A stretch of 64,000 bases of DNA from Homalodisca vitripennis (Eukaryota; Arthropoda; Insecta; Hemiptera; Cicadellidae). Position 1 is the stretch's first letter; each line of letters opens with the position of its first letter. Positions 28,191 to 40,085 of the stretch are shown here, piece by piece. The stretch is from assembly GCF_021130785.1 (NCBI RefSeq), contig NC_060211.1:26831001-26895000 (forward strand). The letters run 5' to 3'. The notes beneath the pieces were generated by a model. It did no database searches and was not told the origin of the DNA. It worked only from the letters and a program-made list of their open reading frames with translations. The translations under genes were made by a program, and so were the position numbers.

Positions 28191-31100
28191 ATCTTCATAA
28201 GGTAGATATACGCTACACTACGTGTCATATCAGACGTCACTGTGATTGCGGGCAAAATTTCTAATCTATATCTCATTACATCGTCGAGATATCCTGCGGA
28301 CAGATCGAAAACCAAACAATCATATAATAAAGAAGTTAACACAAAAACGAAGCATTATATAACTCATTCTTGTTTAAATTAATATTCATGTAAAATTTGA
28401 AGTCTGCATATGAAATCCTTCTCGATATATCTTGCAACATGGTACATTTTGAATTTTAAAATTAAATTGGGTTCCATATTAATGTTTAAATAATAAAATA
28501 CAGCATACCCGGTCACTATAAAAACATGTGTTGAAATAGTTAGGCTATATATGTTAATAAGTCACATTTTTGTATTTTTATGTCTGTATTGAGTTTGTTA
28601 TGAAAGAATTGTAAACCCATGATGCTTTAAGTGTTGGAATAGCTCGGATACATGTGTTAACATATCACATGTTTGAATGGCTTATGGGTATATTTTGAGT
28701 ATCTACCTAAAAATGTATTTATTCTGATATTTAATCGTTGTCATCATGGTTACTCAAAAGAAAATGGCCAAAATATATGTGCTAATTCAAAAACAAACTG
28801 GTCTTTGTATGAAAACGAAGCATCATGCACAATTAAAAGTTTATAGGTATTTTTCTTTTTGAGATATCATGCGGACAGACTTTGATAAAGCTCAGCCTAT
28901 AATTCTGGTGCTTTCGAAAGAATAACGTATAATAAGTCTTGATAATCTAGAAAGAGTATACAGATAAAATAGACGTATACAGAATTTTTTGAGTCACTCA
29001 TAAAAGTAGGTCGTTTGCGAATCCATTGTTGATGCAGGAACCTCGGGTAGCACAGCGTCAGAGTATGAGATGTGGTAATAAAACCTCTCTATGTTTTTAA
29101 TATGATAAAACCATGTTTTATTCCCTATGTTATAAATCTTTTTCAACTTCAAATTACATAAAATTTAATAGAAAACAAAATAGTTCCTTAATACATTTAA
29201 TATTAAAGTGTGTAGATGGTTTGTATATTACAAGCCGAGGAAAACATAAAATAATAATTGCAATAGAAATTTGTCTGTATGAAATAATTTAGTGAGTACC
29301 CAAATAAAATCGTCGTTCATTTCCACGATCGATTTTCAAAGACATGTGTCCTTTTGGTGAAAACGACTCGCATTTTCTTCTTTTTTGAAACATAAATTTT
29401 GAAATTGGCCCCTATGAAATAAATTACTCGTGGGGATAAACGTTAGAGTGGAAGGGCACAGAAAATATTTACAATTAAAAAATAAATTTTTAAAAATTCT
29501 TTTGATCTAAATGTCACAGTTTAAAGAAATGCTCTTACTATTCGGATTTTTGTCAAAAAATTATTTCAACTAATTAAATTGTTAGGTACTAACATCCGTC
29601 TGATCCTTACTCTTCTGAGACGTACATTGGTTCGAAATCCTTTCACTGTAGATTAAACGGTTGTCGAGATAATGTGTGGACATATCTACGTGAGCTTACA
29701 CATAAACGCACAAAATTATAAGTTTTCGAACTGTCCTGATTTACTATTAATATTTACTATTAGTATAGAGGAAAAAAGAAAGAATTATATGCCTACCTTG
29801 CAGGCCACCACATGACTGCTTTAGTTTGTTCCCCCGCATCAGTTTTTAGAAAGAATATGTATCTGTAAACCTGATAGAGTACAGTACATACTCTTGTTTA
29901 CTGATCCCTGTTTACTAAACGGTTCTATTTACTTGTTTCAGTCTAGGAATCGTATCATTATTTATATATCAAAATTGTAACACCTCCTCAGTGAAAAATG
30001 GACCGGATAATTCCACAATGATTTTCTGAAAGAAAAATGAATTCAGTATCTGTTGTGGACTTTTTGATTTCACTTGTTATAATCACGTACTAATTTCAGA
30101 CGCTTGTTTTCTTATTTATTGTGGTCACGGAACGAATGGTTCGTTGAAACATGTCTGTATCCGGTCTCCATTTCTTGTTAATTCAGCTACTGTAAATCTT
30201 CCGTACCACAAATTCTAAGAAAACCAATTTAGAGCTTCTAAATGTACACATTCACAATGTTGTTCTTTACGTTAGAGCCAAGAATTGTTCCGAATTAGGT
30301 AATTAGTCTGGATTATTCATTGCTATAATAAAAATTGGACTATACTACTTGTCATTATTATTTGGATCATGTTGTGCAATAATTCAAATACAAACTACTG
30401 GCATAATATGTGGCAGTTTGCGTTCTGTGACTGTATCAGCTGCAAACAAATATTGCAGATCTTTACAGTAACTAAATTTTCTTTAAATCAATTTCTATTT
30501 TAGGTGTTATTTTGGAATAAAAGTATACCTATGCCTGATTATCATTTCTAAGTAATGTACATGCCACATTTCGTACAAATCTGGTTTTTGTGATTGAATA
30601 TCTAACATCTAAACATCTTTACAAACCTTCACATTTATAATGTTCCTAGAATTAAGAGACACGTGCCTCAAAAATAGGATACTATTGGACACTCGTAATA
30701 ACATTAAGGTCTGTATAAAGATTGGTCAGACGGTCCTTCTGTTTCCGCCCTTCTGTTTGCCTAATTCAAACGCAACTTGGCCCTCACAGTTTATCCAGAG
30801 GCGAACCTTTTTGCTGATTAACTTAAGCAGTTCGTCCTTCTGGGATTTGCTCTTTCATACATTATTAGACATAATTATGTTAGTACCACTAGCAACATAA
30901 ACGATGCCTAACGGGACTGAGGTTAAATATAAATAGAATACCATGATAGGTGCTGGTACGTAGTAAGTGAACCGCGTAAAATACTTCCAAACACAGAGGA
31001 GGCAGACTGATTCAAACTCCGGTCCCCCTGAAACGGTGATCTCTGACGGTTATTTCACCCCACATAATTAAGTTTATATAAGTTCCATTAATAAACAATT

Positions 31101-31195
31101 TTTGTCATAAGTACGGTCAGATTTCCAGCTCTTACGAGGCAGGTTCGATGCTACACAAACTGATAGTGCACGATAAAAGGACGATCTCGTTATCC
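28191..31195. other. Intergenic DNA with one dispersed-repeat piece
   Basis: No gene recognised. About 30720-30830 (CCTTCTGTTT...AGTTTATCCAGAGGC) is related to 42285-42390 and is a copy of a dispersed family. It opens an 86-codon frame of no evident meaning. The remainder shows nothing I can name. Confidence 0.5.
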
Positions 31196-31199
31196 TTAA
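31196..31199. repeat. piggyBac TTAA target duplication, left
   Basis: TTAA directly precedes CCCTAGAAAGGTAC. The matching TTAA is at 34069-34072. Confidence 0.85.
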
Positions 31200-34068
31200 C
31201 CCTAGAAAGGTACCATTATTTTTTAATCTCTTATATGTATTTATGCGTAATTTTTACTCATTTACTAAAGAAAAGTACATTACTGCAGTGAATGTAAATG
31301 GTAATCAATTAAAGTCACATTTACATTGTACCTATAAACATATTTATTCTTTACTGTCAAAATACATCATTTTACATGGTTTTTACACACACAAAATTGT
31401 AATTGAACATTTTCAAATAACAAATTGAAATCTTTAGTAGTGAAGTTTTGTTGCAATTAAGTAGTAACTAAGCTATTAATTAGACGTGAAACAATAAAAC
31501 ACAACCGAATTAGTGAGTTGAATATAGAGATAATTTGCAATACAATACACGTATCTAATAGCCATACAATGACATCGGACTGTAATTTAGCAAGACTATA
31601 ACTGGTAATTTTTTCTACCGTATTGAATTTTTTACATGTTTTGTTATATTATTCAAGCCTTTGAAATTTTAACTTAAGACACACTAGAACTTTGTAGCTA
31701 CAATTCACTTTAGTCTGTTCACAAACATTCTGGACAACTTTTTATGGAATGCTCACGGCAGATTGGTTTTCCACATTTACAGTATGTTGTGGTGAACCTT
31801 CGTTTTGAGTAGTGACAAAATCTGCAATACTTCCGAGGTCCCTGCTGATCTGCATTCACATTGACAGGTTCTTCCACAGCCCCTACCAGCTTCCTGATTG
31901 ATTTCTTCAAAGATAAATTCATTTTGGGATAATTTTGAAGTCTAGTTGTTTACCATTTTGCTGTCAGCTCACTGTGAAGAGTCAGCATAAAGTTCAGTCT
32001 TGACAAAGGTTTCTGGCCACGAGAGTACATGTTATGTGCATAGATCACATAACCATTTATTGTGCTTATATTCAACATTTTGTAAAAAAAAAACACAAAG
32101 GCCACCTTTTGGTTTTTCGACCGTGGTTCATGTTTTGGCACATCTGGTCGAAGGAATCCACTCCTCCTTTGGTACTATTGTACACGCAAATTATATCGGG
32201 CTTTTTGGTTGTCTCATCAATGGTTGCTGCATTATGCATGCTTGAGACCAGAACCACAAGTTTTTTGTTGTTTGGTTTATATGACACAAGTGTAATATCC
32301 TTATGAAATAAAAAGAGAGAAGTAGGAGCTTTACGATCACTATACTTTTTGTCAATTGCCTGCAAAGGTAGCTCGGGTTTATTTTTCTTGATTGTACCTA
32401 CAGTTGTCAACTTGTACTCGTTTAGAAGACGCTGAACTAGTGGAATACTTGTAAACCAATTGTCTATTGTTAGGTTACGATTGGAGCCCTTTACAGTTTG
32501 AATAAGTTCCTCCACAAAGAATGTTCCGGCAGCAATGTTTGGAGGATATGTCCCCTTTCCTAAATATGTTTTTGCGTCAACCATATACTTAGTACCACTA
32601 TCACAACACATGACTATTTTAATTCCATACTTGTTAGGTTTAGAAGGAATATACATTCTAAAGGGACATCTCCCTCTAAACCCAACTAATTGCTCATCAA
32701 TAGTTAGATAACTTCCTGGCTTGTAGTTCTTCCTGCAGTTTTTTAAAAGCATATCCCAGATGTTAGAGATGGGAGCCAATTTGTTGTCAGCTTTTCTGGC
32801 ATCTCTTGTCTCTTTTTCGTCAAATCTAAGACAATTCAGTAAAAACTTGAATCTACGCTCAGTAGTAGTTGCCTTGTATCTTTCACCACAATAAGACGTG
32901 TCAAACATCAATGTTGTTGTCAAATGATTGTCTTTAAGTGCTGCGGACAAGACTAACAATCCCAAAAATGCTTCAAGTTCTTCCATATCCAAGTTTGAGA
33001 GAGCCATGTGATTTTTGTTTGTATAACTTTCCCTCTGAAAAGCTATTTCTTTGTTTGTACAAGTTAAAATTTCCTCCATGATGTTTTCTGTGAAAAACAA
33101 TTTAAAACAACTGTGTGGAGTAAAAATAATTTTTGCTCTCTGTGTAGGTCCAGGCCTAATATGTACAATATCTTTAGCTGGAGTTTTTCCGTGAATTGAG
33201 TTAGGTGCATTTGTTTCCCAAACAAATTTATTGTCCTTTCCAACCAAAATTTCTTCACCAACTAAAACGATTGGGGGAACTTCAATTTCTTTTGTATTTT
33301 TAACTCTGTTTTCTTCAGAATTTGTGTTTATTTTAGGTTTCTTTGTAGATTTGTTTCCCATCTTATTTCCTTTGCGTTTTTTTCTTGAGTCTGTGTTCTC
33401 ACTACTAATTTTCTTGTTTTTAGTCTTATCTTCTTCTATTTCCCTAATACCCTCTTCAAGCAATTCATCAATAGCTCCTAACTCTTCAACATCTGGTAAA
33501 TACTCAGGATCGGCATCGCTATCATATTCTTCCTCTTCCGCCTCAACTTCATACTCTAGATAATCTTCTTCTTCTTTATCAGAGGATGAATCGTAGAGTT
33601 CTTCAAGAATCTCTTCACTGTTGATATTCTCAACGTCCATAGTTGAAAGAAATCTAATAAAAAAATGTTTATCAGATGCGTGTAATTTTATTTCAGTCAG
33701 AGATGAACAGAATATTCAAAATAATGCTGAGTAATGTAGTCTAATAAAAACATACAACTCTGTTTATTGATACCTATGCGTAATTTTTACGTCTATTAAA
33801 TGTCGTGTAAGAGTATTCATGAGTAAAATTTACGTAGGCAAATTAATACAATAAGGGTACCAATGCGTAAAAGTTACGCACATCAAACAGTAAAATCAAT
33901 ATAAGACCGAAACTAACCTGCAAACCGCTCCGCTGTCGACAGTAGCCGATGAGGCACTGAAGAGTGGGGCACTGCTAAACGGACGGTTGACAGTGTTGAC
34001 ATGGGACATTGCAGTGGAGAAAAATTTCCCGCGTATGCGTAAAAAATACGCACAGTACCTTTCTAGGG
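31200..34068. mobile_element. piggyBac-family transposon, 2,869 bp
   Basis: The ends are 14-bp perfect inverted repeats (CCCTAGAAAGGTAC) flanked by TTAA, the piggyBac signature. A DDD transposase reads leftwards inside. Subterminal palindromes built from TGCGTA...TACGCA cluster near the right end (33777-33790, 33864-33880, 34036-34052) with a single half-related copy near the left end (31244-31257). The element is structurally complete, but its transposase is broken. Confidence 0.93.
31719..33640 (-). pseudogene. piggyBac transposase, one frameshift and one in-frame stop
   Basis: The main frame (33640 to 32072) has an acidic N-terminus and the DDE_Tnp_1_7 core with Asp315 (L-T-I-D-E-Q), Asp393 (L-T-I-D-N-W-F) and Asp495 (G-G-V-D-S-F-D-Q-M). 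Family similarity leaves frame at a ten-base A/T run (32084-32093) and continues to a TAA at 31950-31952. It then resumes in that same frame past the stop to 31719, ending in the Cys/His-rich zinc domain (C-R-F-C, C-K-C-G, C-R-E-H, C-P-E-C). Without the frameshift and stop the enzyme would look complete. As read, it lacks the end of the core and the DNA-binding zinc domain. Confidence 0.92.
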
Positions 34069-34072
34069 TTAA
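34069..34072. repeat. piggyBac TTAA target duplication, right
   Basis: TTAA follows GTACCTTTCTAGGG, mirroring the left end. Confidence 0.85.
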
Positions 34073-34330
34073 ATTAAACTTTTGAGAAAGTCATTCATAA
34101 TTAAATAATGATACTTGCCAAACTTTGCAGAAAGGAATCCAAGTAGCATAGGAATCCAAATAGGTTACTTATCAATTTCTGGTGCTTTGGTATTATCCAA
34201 AGTTCACTATTCTTGGAGTATTTTTTCGTACTGAGGACCTAAAAAACTAAAAAAATTACATTATTAGGAAAAAAACTTACTTTGCTTGTCTTACTTCCAA
34301 AACTACATGTCAACTGCTTCTTGTTTCCTG

Positions 34331-34367
34331 CCTCCCTCTTGCGGAAGCGATGGCCGCAAGAGGGAGG
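34331..34367. repeat. G+C-rich hairpin, 14-bp perfect arms
   Basis: CCTCCCTCTTGCGG and its exact complement surround a 9-base loop. It stands out by composition in A+T-rich DNA and lies 7 bp from the MITE-like element at 34374. Confidence 0.8.
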
Positions 34368-34373
34368 GTGCTC

Positions 34374-34674
34374 TGTCCCTATCTACTATTTTATATTACA
34401 CGATATAAGTAGGTTTAGATTAGGTTATCATAAACATGTTACTAGTAGTACCAAAGTTTAAGGAGTTAGGGAAAATGCGTGATTCGGTAGCGCCATATGC
34501 GCCACCCCGTACTTTTGGCGAGACAGCTAAACACCCCTTAAGATACTACTTAAATTCAAGCCCAGATCACGTGAGCAGTCGTATGTTATCTTTAGCTTCG
34601 ATAGAACTAGTAACATATTTATGATACTTTAATCTAAACCTTTAACGCGTAATAACAAATAGTAGATAAGGACA
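34374..34674. mobile_element. MITE-like element with ~70-bp terminal inverted repeats
   Basis: The left arm (34374-34445, from TGTCCCTATCTACTATTT) and right arm (34607-34674, to AAATAGTAGATAAGGACA) are imperfect complements sharing GGTTTAGATTA, TATCATAAA and GTTACTAG. The ~160-bp centre has no transposase. The superfamily is not clear because no certain target duplication is visible. Confidence 0.7.
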
Positions 34675-34869
34675 TAGTGACCTAGTTCTAGCCGATATCG
34701 CTTCTTTTTAGCTGAAATCAAACAAGAACGGATAGTCTTTTAATCACATATAACTTTCAAAGTAAGTCAATTACAGTCTGTTCTTTATAATAATGTAGTT
34801 TTTTAAGTCCTTGGCAAGAAAATCTCTCCCAATAATAGTGGTTTCCAGATAATGCCAAAGCACCCATTA

Positions 34870-34995
34870 TCTAATCTAAACTAATCTAATCAAACATAAC
34901 CTAACCTACTTAACCTAACCTAAACTAAGTTAACCTAAATAAACGTGACCTATAAAACTTAACCTAACATATCCTAACCCAACCTAACCTAATTT
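34870..34995. repeat. Degenerate CCTAA (telomere-like) interstitial repeat
   Basis: CCTAA/AACCTAA units recur about a dozen times, interrupted by near-matches. (CCTAA)n/(TTAGG)n is the common arthropod telomere repeat. This could be an interstitial telomere remnant or a TE-associated CCTAA-rich block. Confidence 0.55.
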
Positions 34996-36424
34996 GTTGT
35001 AGATGATGTACAGTTGTCGACTCTTTGCAGGCAATATGAAAATATCAATGACCTTCTTCAGTATTGAAAACTGCTCCTTTGTCACAATGCTAGTAATATT
35101 ATAAATATGAAGTTTGTTTGCTACGCTTTCACTCGTAAACTATTCAAGCGATTGCTCTGAAATTTTACATGGGCATTCTTATGGTCCCTGGGATGAATAT
35201 AGGCCTATTCTTATTTTGATAATCCCTCCGGACTACGCCCTCCTGTCTTTAAAGTTCTACAATATTAATTAACAGAGCATTTCTAATGTAATCACTTGTT
35301 CTGTGTAAACATTGTATATTATTTACAATTTGCTTACATTTTATAGTGGGTACAAATATTTTAACGCCATTTTAGATTTCAGCGATTAGGTACGTACTCA
35401 TCTATAAGATGCCATAAAAAAGTCAGAATTTGACACCGAAGACTCGCTTTAAAGCAGTCAACAAGACTACGCTTCGATGAAAGTTCGCTGAACTGTGCTT
35501 TTTATCTAATGTACTAATTCCAGCTCTAAACGTTCTAACTTTAGAATAAAAAATATCAAAATATATTTTTATAAAAAACATTTATAATAGTTATAAAGAG
35601 ACAAACGCGTAGTGTCATTGTTACTGTACTTTTAGCTGCACATTTTTATCAAATATTAAATATAAAAGACAACGTTACTATCTAACAAAGTAAACTAGAA
35701 TGGCCATAAATATAAACTTTTTGACGTATTTTCTTGGTTGTGGGAACAAGTTGTCAACTCTTTACAGACAATATCAACCTTCTTCAGTATTGAAAACTGC
35801 TCCTTTGACACAATCCAATAACAATCAAACATAGCCACATCCACATGTCGCACACAATTTCTTACAGTTTGATTTTGGTGGTATTTTTCTATATTTAATA
35901 TTTTTGACATACATCTCAAGTATTTATCTCTCTGAATTATTATTAGAGACTTATAAACAGTAAACTTGTGGAGAGGTGAGCTACGGCAGTAAACGTAACA
36001 TCAAACCGATCAGAGTTTGATTTATACACGGTCACGGGACAAGTACAACCATTTGTTACCGAACTTGAGCCGACGCAACTAAGTTTTTAAGTGGATTACT
36101 TACGTAACATCCTGACGTCAACAGCTCACGGTAGACTGGAGAATCATCAATATGCATCCTTCATTATATGTCTTATGACGTCAACTACCGCGTGGAGTTT
36201 ATTGTTTGAATTCGTAACCAGATACGTTGGGTTATTTTAGGATAGAGTAAATGTCTGAATATAAAATGGTGTATTGATATAGTTAAATAAAAGTATGAAA
36301 TCCTGTAATTCTTTATTAGATCATATACAGTAAATATATCCTATACTTTACTCCCTTAATATTTATAAATTCAAAACATAAAAAGTGAATAATGCTTTGT
36401 ATGCTTGATGGAAGTCACCAGGTT
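34996..36424. other. Intergenic DNA with a duplicated ~75-bp segment
   Basis: The block containing CTTCTTCAGTATTGAAAACT occurs at about 35017-35095 and again at 35748-35818 in the same orientation, with similar flanks. A 74-codon minus-strand frame at 35695-35919 spans the second copy but has no recognised domain. Nothing else is recognised. Confidence 0.5.
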
Positions 36425-36620
36425 TTAATATAAAAGACATTTTTCTTCTTCCACAATTTCAATTTATTTTAAAGCTCTTTCGCCGGTTAGTGCATCATGT
36501 TTTATTCTATTTTATACACATGTGTTCAATAAACAATAACTGATGATGGCTTAACCGGCGAAAGCGCTTTCGAAATCAATTAAAATTGTGGAAGAAAAAA
36601 AATGTATTTTATATTAAAAT
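36425..36620. repeat. Inverted pair of a short dispersed element
   Basis: The left part (TTTTAATATAAAAGACA... TTCCACAATTT... CTCTTTCGCCGGTTA) is mirrored by the right part (TTAACCGGCGAAAG... AAAATTGTGGAAGAA... ATGTATTTTATATT). The arms are about 75 bp. The right arm contains CTGATGATGGC followed by CGAAAG. Confidence 0.7.
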
Positions 36621-36783
36621 GAATAATGATCCACACGGTTTTTATCCTTTTTTGGGTGTATAAAGAATTTATCGTAAATTACAATAAATTTGACCGAAAT
36701 ACTGATGGCAAGGGACCTTTCCCTGTTGTAAGCATCTATCTTAAACTTATCTATATATTAATTTGAAAACATCTTGTTAAACT

Positions 36784-37245
36784 GAATTAAATTAAAAATG
36801 CTTTAATTTAAGAGAAACTAACTTACATTAATAGTCATATTTATCTTACCAAATAGGACAATAAAACTCAAAGGTCTTAGTTATGACATTATTACTACAC
36901 CACACCATTATATGCTGGTCTTAAGGTGTGAAGAGGAGTTCTTTGATTATCATGGTCCACTATTCGAAATGAAAAAGTCATTAAAATAGAGTAATTGTTA
37001 GTCAAATATTTTTGTTTTACCGAATTGAATTGAAAATGCTTTAATTTAAGAGAAACTAACTTACATTAATAAAGACATTCAGCTAACCAAATAGGGCAAT
37101 ACAACTTAGAGGTCTTAGTGATGACATTATTGCTACACGACACAATTATATGCTGACCTTAAGGTCTGAATAGGAGTTCTTTGATTATCAGGGTCACAAT
37201 TTGAAATGTAAAAGCCATTAACATAGAATCATTGTTAGTTAAATT
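36784..37245 (+). repeat. Tandem duplication, two ~225-bp copies
   Basis: 36784-37005 and 37024-37245 align throughout (shared AATGCTTTAATTTAAGAGAA, GGTCTTAGT, ATGACATTATT, AGGAGTTCTTTGATTATCA). Copies differ by scattered substitutions and small indels, so the duplication is not recent. Confidence 0.8.
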
Positions 37246-37474
37246 TGAGGTTTATTTCATAACATGTAGCCTTTCAGTGGGAAAACTGAAACTAATATCC
37301 TATATAAGTAAGTAATCGAACTGGTTTTTCTCAGCCAAACTATTTTCTACTTTATAATGAAAACCAATATTTAATATGAACTGGAAGCTGTTATGATGAT
37401 ATGGTTTATTTTCTCAGTACCGATTTACATGGATAAATTGAGCTGTATCAAAATTATCACTAAAACGTTAAATA

Positions 37475-38247
37475 TTACGAGAGTTATCCAGAAAGTAGTT
37501 GTGGAGTGCGGTCCGTAGTACGGTTTATGTTGGCTAAGCCCAATAAACCAATTGAGATTTATCACCAAAGCTCTGAAGTTTATGGGAACGATGTGATTAC
37601 TGAAGGTGGAGTGCGTCAGTGGTGTATTAGGTTTAAAAAGGGCCGCAATGGATATAAAAACTAATATCCATGATGACAAACGAAATAGCCTAAACAACCA
37701 AGCATCGTACCAATGAAATTGTCTCTAAAGTTGATGTGAAGATTAAAGAAGACCGTCGATTCACAATAACAGAACTCTCACTTAGTTTCCTCTAAAATTT
37801 CAAGGCGTTTGTAACATGAAATTGTTACGCAGAATGTTGGTTTCCATAAACTTTGTGAAAGAAGGGTACTCGAAATTGTGAGGCAAATCAGACTTGAGAC
37901 GTTCTGGATGCTCTTTATTCGGAGGTGTTTGTATGTCCGCCAATACAATCTAGGCCTTGTACCCAGTGACTAACATATTTCTCCAACAATGAAGACGCAG
38001 CGCTTTGATGACGACGTGGAACTGTGGAAGGGTGTGACGAACTTGTTGAAGTCTCAGGCGGCAGAATTTTAAACGCTTGAATTTCAAAACTAGTTCAGCG
38101 CTATGATAAGTGCCTAAATATTTGTGGTGACTATGTTTAAAAATAGTGTTTTAGTGTCACTTTTAATTGTATATAATACAATATTTTTCTTACACTTTGT
38201 TTTTTTTTTATATCAAAACGTACTCTACTTTCTGGATAGCCTTCGTA
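37475..38247 (+). mobile_element. Mariner-type transposon, internally deleted and decayed
   Basis: The outer ends read (T)TACGAGAGTTATCCAGAAAG and the complement of TACGAAGGCTATCCAGAAAG, next to TA. The left half keeps, out of frame in places, the mariner helix-turn-helix pattern (K-P-I-E-I-Y...V-Y-G-N-D-V, then V-R-Q-W-C-I-R-F-K-K-G) and a D-R-R-F-T-I-T-E-L segment. The right half keeps the C-terminal R-F-D-D-D-V-E-L and K-S-Q-A-A-E-F. The catalytic core between them is mostly missing. Non-functional. Confidence 0.75.
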
Positions 38248-38506
38248 TATAAAATATGGTGTCGGCATAGAAGAATTTATTACATATAATATTTTTAAAT
38301 TGATAAAATGAAGATTTTTTACTAAGTAATGGGGTTTTAAAGATATATCACCCCATAATATCATATGTTATTATGTTATATGCACAGATTAAATTGATTT
38401 TGATATAATCAAAAGTTGGAATATAATCTATCACTGAATTCTCATCATTAACATAACATTGTAAGTAATAGTACGTCACATATACGAGTATATTTGAGCA
38501 TAAATG

Positions 38507-38690
38507 TGTTAATTGTTCCTATGGATATACAGATCCAGGCCTAGCTGTCTGGAGGCGATCACGATAATGGGAAGCGACCACGACATAACCTTTCCATCAC
38601 GTTCCGCAGCCGAGACGTGCAGCTGATTATACTGTATGTGCCACGTCATAGTACGTGATACGCGATATGAGGTTTGGCCGAGTTGCTATA
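38507..38690 (+). repeat. Dispersed repeat family R2, copy A
   Basis: Shares AGCTGTCTGGAGGCGATCACG, ACCACGACATAACCTTTCCATCACG and following blocks with 44025-44190. Unknown class, no coding potential. Confidence 0.7.
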
Positions 38691-39215
38691 TTAGTGTTAT
38701 ATACTAAGGATACAATATGTAATATGACACACAGAAGTATTGAATTGAGCTTCTATTGGTTGAGCATTTGCGAAGGGGCTAACCATTTAAGGGGCTAACA
38801 AGTTTTATTTCCGTATGTCTGTCTATCTGTATGTGTGTCTGCATGGTATCTTAAGAACGAACCGACCTATGTTCTTGAAACTTTGTATGAAGTTACATTT
38901 TTATATAAGAAAAACTTCGAACTTGATGATGAAGTCAATGCTCTCCATGAGGTTTGGCCGAGTTGTTGTATTAGTGTTATACTATGGATACAATATGTAA
39001 TATAACAGACATAATTATTAAAATTTAGGTTCTATTGGCTGAGCATTAGCGAAGCCTTAAGAGGCTAAACAATTTAATTTCTTTCTGTCTGACTATCCGT
39101 CTGCATGTCTACATGGTACTTGAAACTTTGATTAAAGCTTCATTTTTATATAAGAACCATCGAATTTAATGATGGAGTGAATGCTCTTCACAGGATTAGG
39201 CTGAGCGTTAGTGAA
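38690..39215 (+). repeat. Degenerate tandem pair of a GCTGAGCGTTAGCGAAGC-bearing repeat
   Basis: Two ~260-bp units share TTGGCCGAGTTG(C/T)T(A/G)TATTAGTGTTATA, GGATACAATATGTAATAT, a (T)CTGTCTG-rich stretch and TTTTATATAAGAA. Each contains the imperfect palindrome GGCTGAGCNTTAGCGAAGCC or a variant. The same motif is found near 2910 and 45000-45190. Confidence 0.65.
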
Positions 39216-39643
39216 AATTGTCACATGGGTATCCACGATTGCAACGCAAAAATTGCAGAATCATTTTAAACAATACAGTACAATATTATGCACTATTTTA
39301 ACATTTGACAAAGTAATACGTACGCTATATACTTCAGGTGTTGCATACAACCTCACCAAAGCCTGTTACGTGACACGTGATATGGCGTACTTCTACCTTG
39401 TGTACTTAATGTTGGATTACTCATTGACCTTCAGGGTACTTACTTCTCCATCAGGAAGAAACCATGATTAGATCAGTATCACTAGATATGCAAGATACTA
39501 AACTTTAACGCTACAAACTAAAGTTTCAACAAAACTTCTTCTGTCATTTCTCATATTGTAGTTTGCTTAAAACGAGCTATATCCATATTGCCTGATTTAA
39601 ACGGAGGGTTCTAACACATTACCCCATCATTTTAAAGGTAAAT
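39216..39643. other. Intergenic DNA, nothing recognised
   Basis: An 86-codon frame here has no recognisable domain. No repeat or RNA gene was noted. Confidence 0.4.
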
Positions 39644-39792
39644 AAGGAAGCTTGACAGTTTAAAGTGGCAGCTCTAGCGCATGTGTCGGATTACAAGAGA
39701 ACTGTCAATTATTTACAGCTTACCGCTCGCCAGCTGTGAGACGGTCGGATCACTGTCAGATTTAACACTACAAGTAACACATTCACTTTCAA
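39644..39792 (+). repeat. 149-bp identical repeat, copy A
   Basis: From AAGGAAGCTTGACAG to ACATTCACTTTCAA it appears identical, base for base, to 45350-45498, while the flanks differ. The composition is unusually G+C-balanced for this region. Confidence 0.88.
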
Positions 39793-39959
39793 TCCCGTCA
39801 GAAACCTTACATAATTTTGTACTGTTATTTTAAGTGTAAAGTATGTTACAGAATCTTCTATTTTACCCTTATTTCTAATAATACAATATGTAATAATTGA
39901 GATAATGTGTGAACATAGCTTTTTACCATTGTACTTAACTAAGAGTGAGTGATAATACC

Positions 39960-40085
39960 ATTGCAGGGATGGAAGGATTTCGGAAATTTGCCTTCTTTAT
40001 ATGTTACATAAGGTGTAACACAACGTTTCGAGGGTTGGAATCTATCTCCTTCTTCAGGTGGGGAAGGTATTAATATATACCAAAA
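39960..40085. repeat. Dispersed repeat family R3, copy A
   Basis: It shares ATTTCGG, GGT(A/G)TAAC(A/G)CAACGTTTCGAGG(G/A)TTGGAATCTATC and GAGGTATTAATA-type blocks with 50305-50435. On the minus strand it contains CTGAAGAAGG...CCTCGAAACG. No coding potential. Confidence 0.7.

Noticed and set aside
27338..28342. Cys-rich repetitive protein encoded by the 117-bp minisatellite
   Set aside because: The frame changes twice between copies and no start or splice context is evident. Kept only as a low-interest finding.
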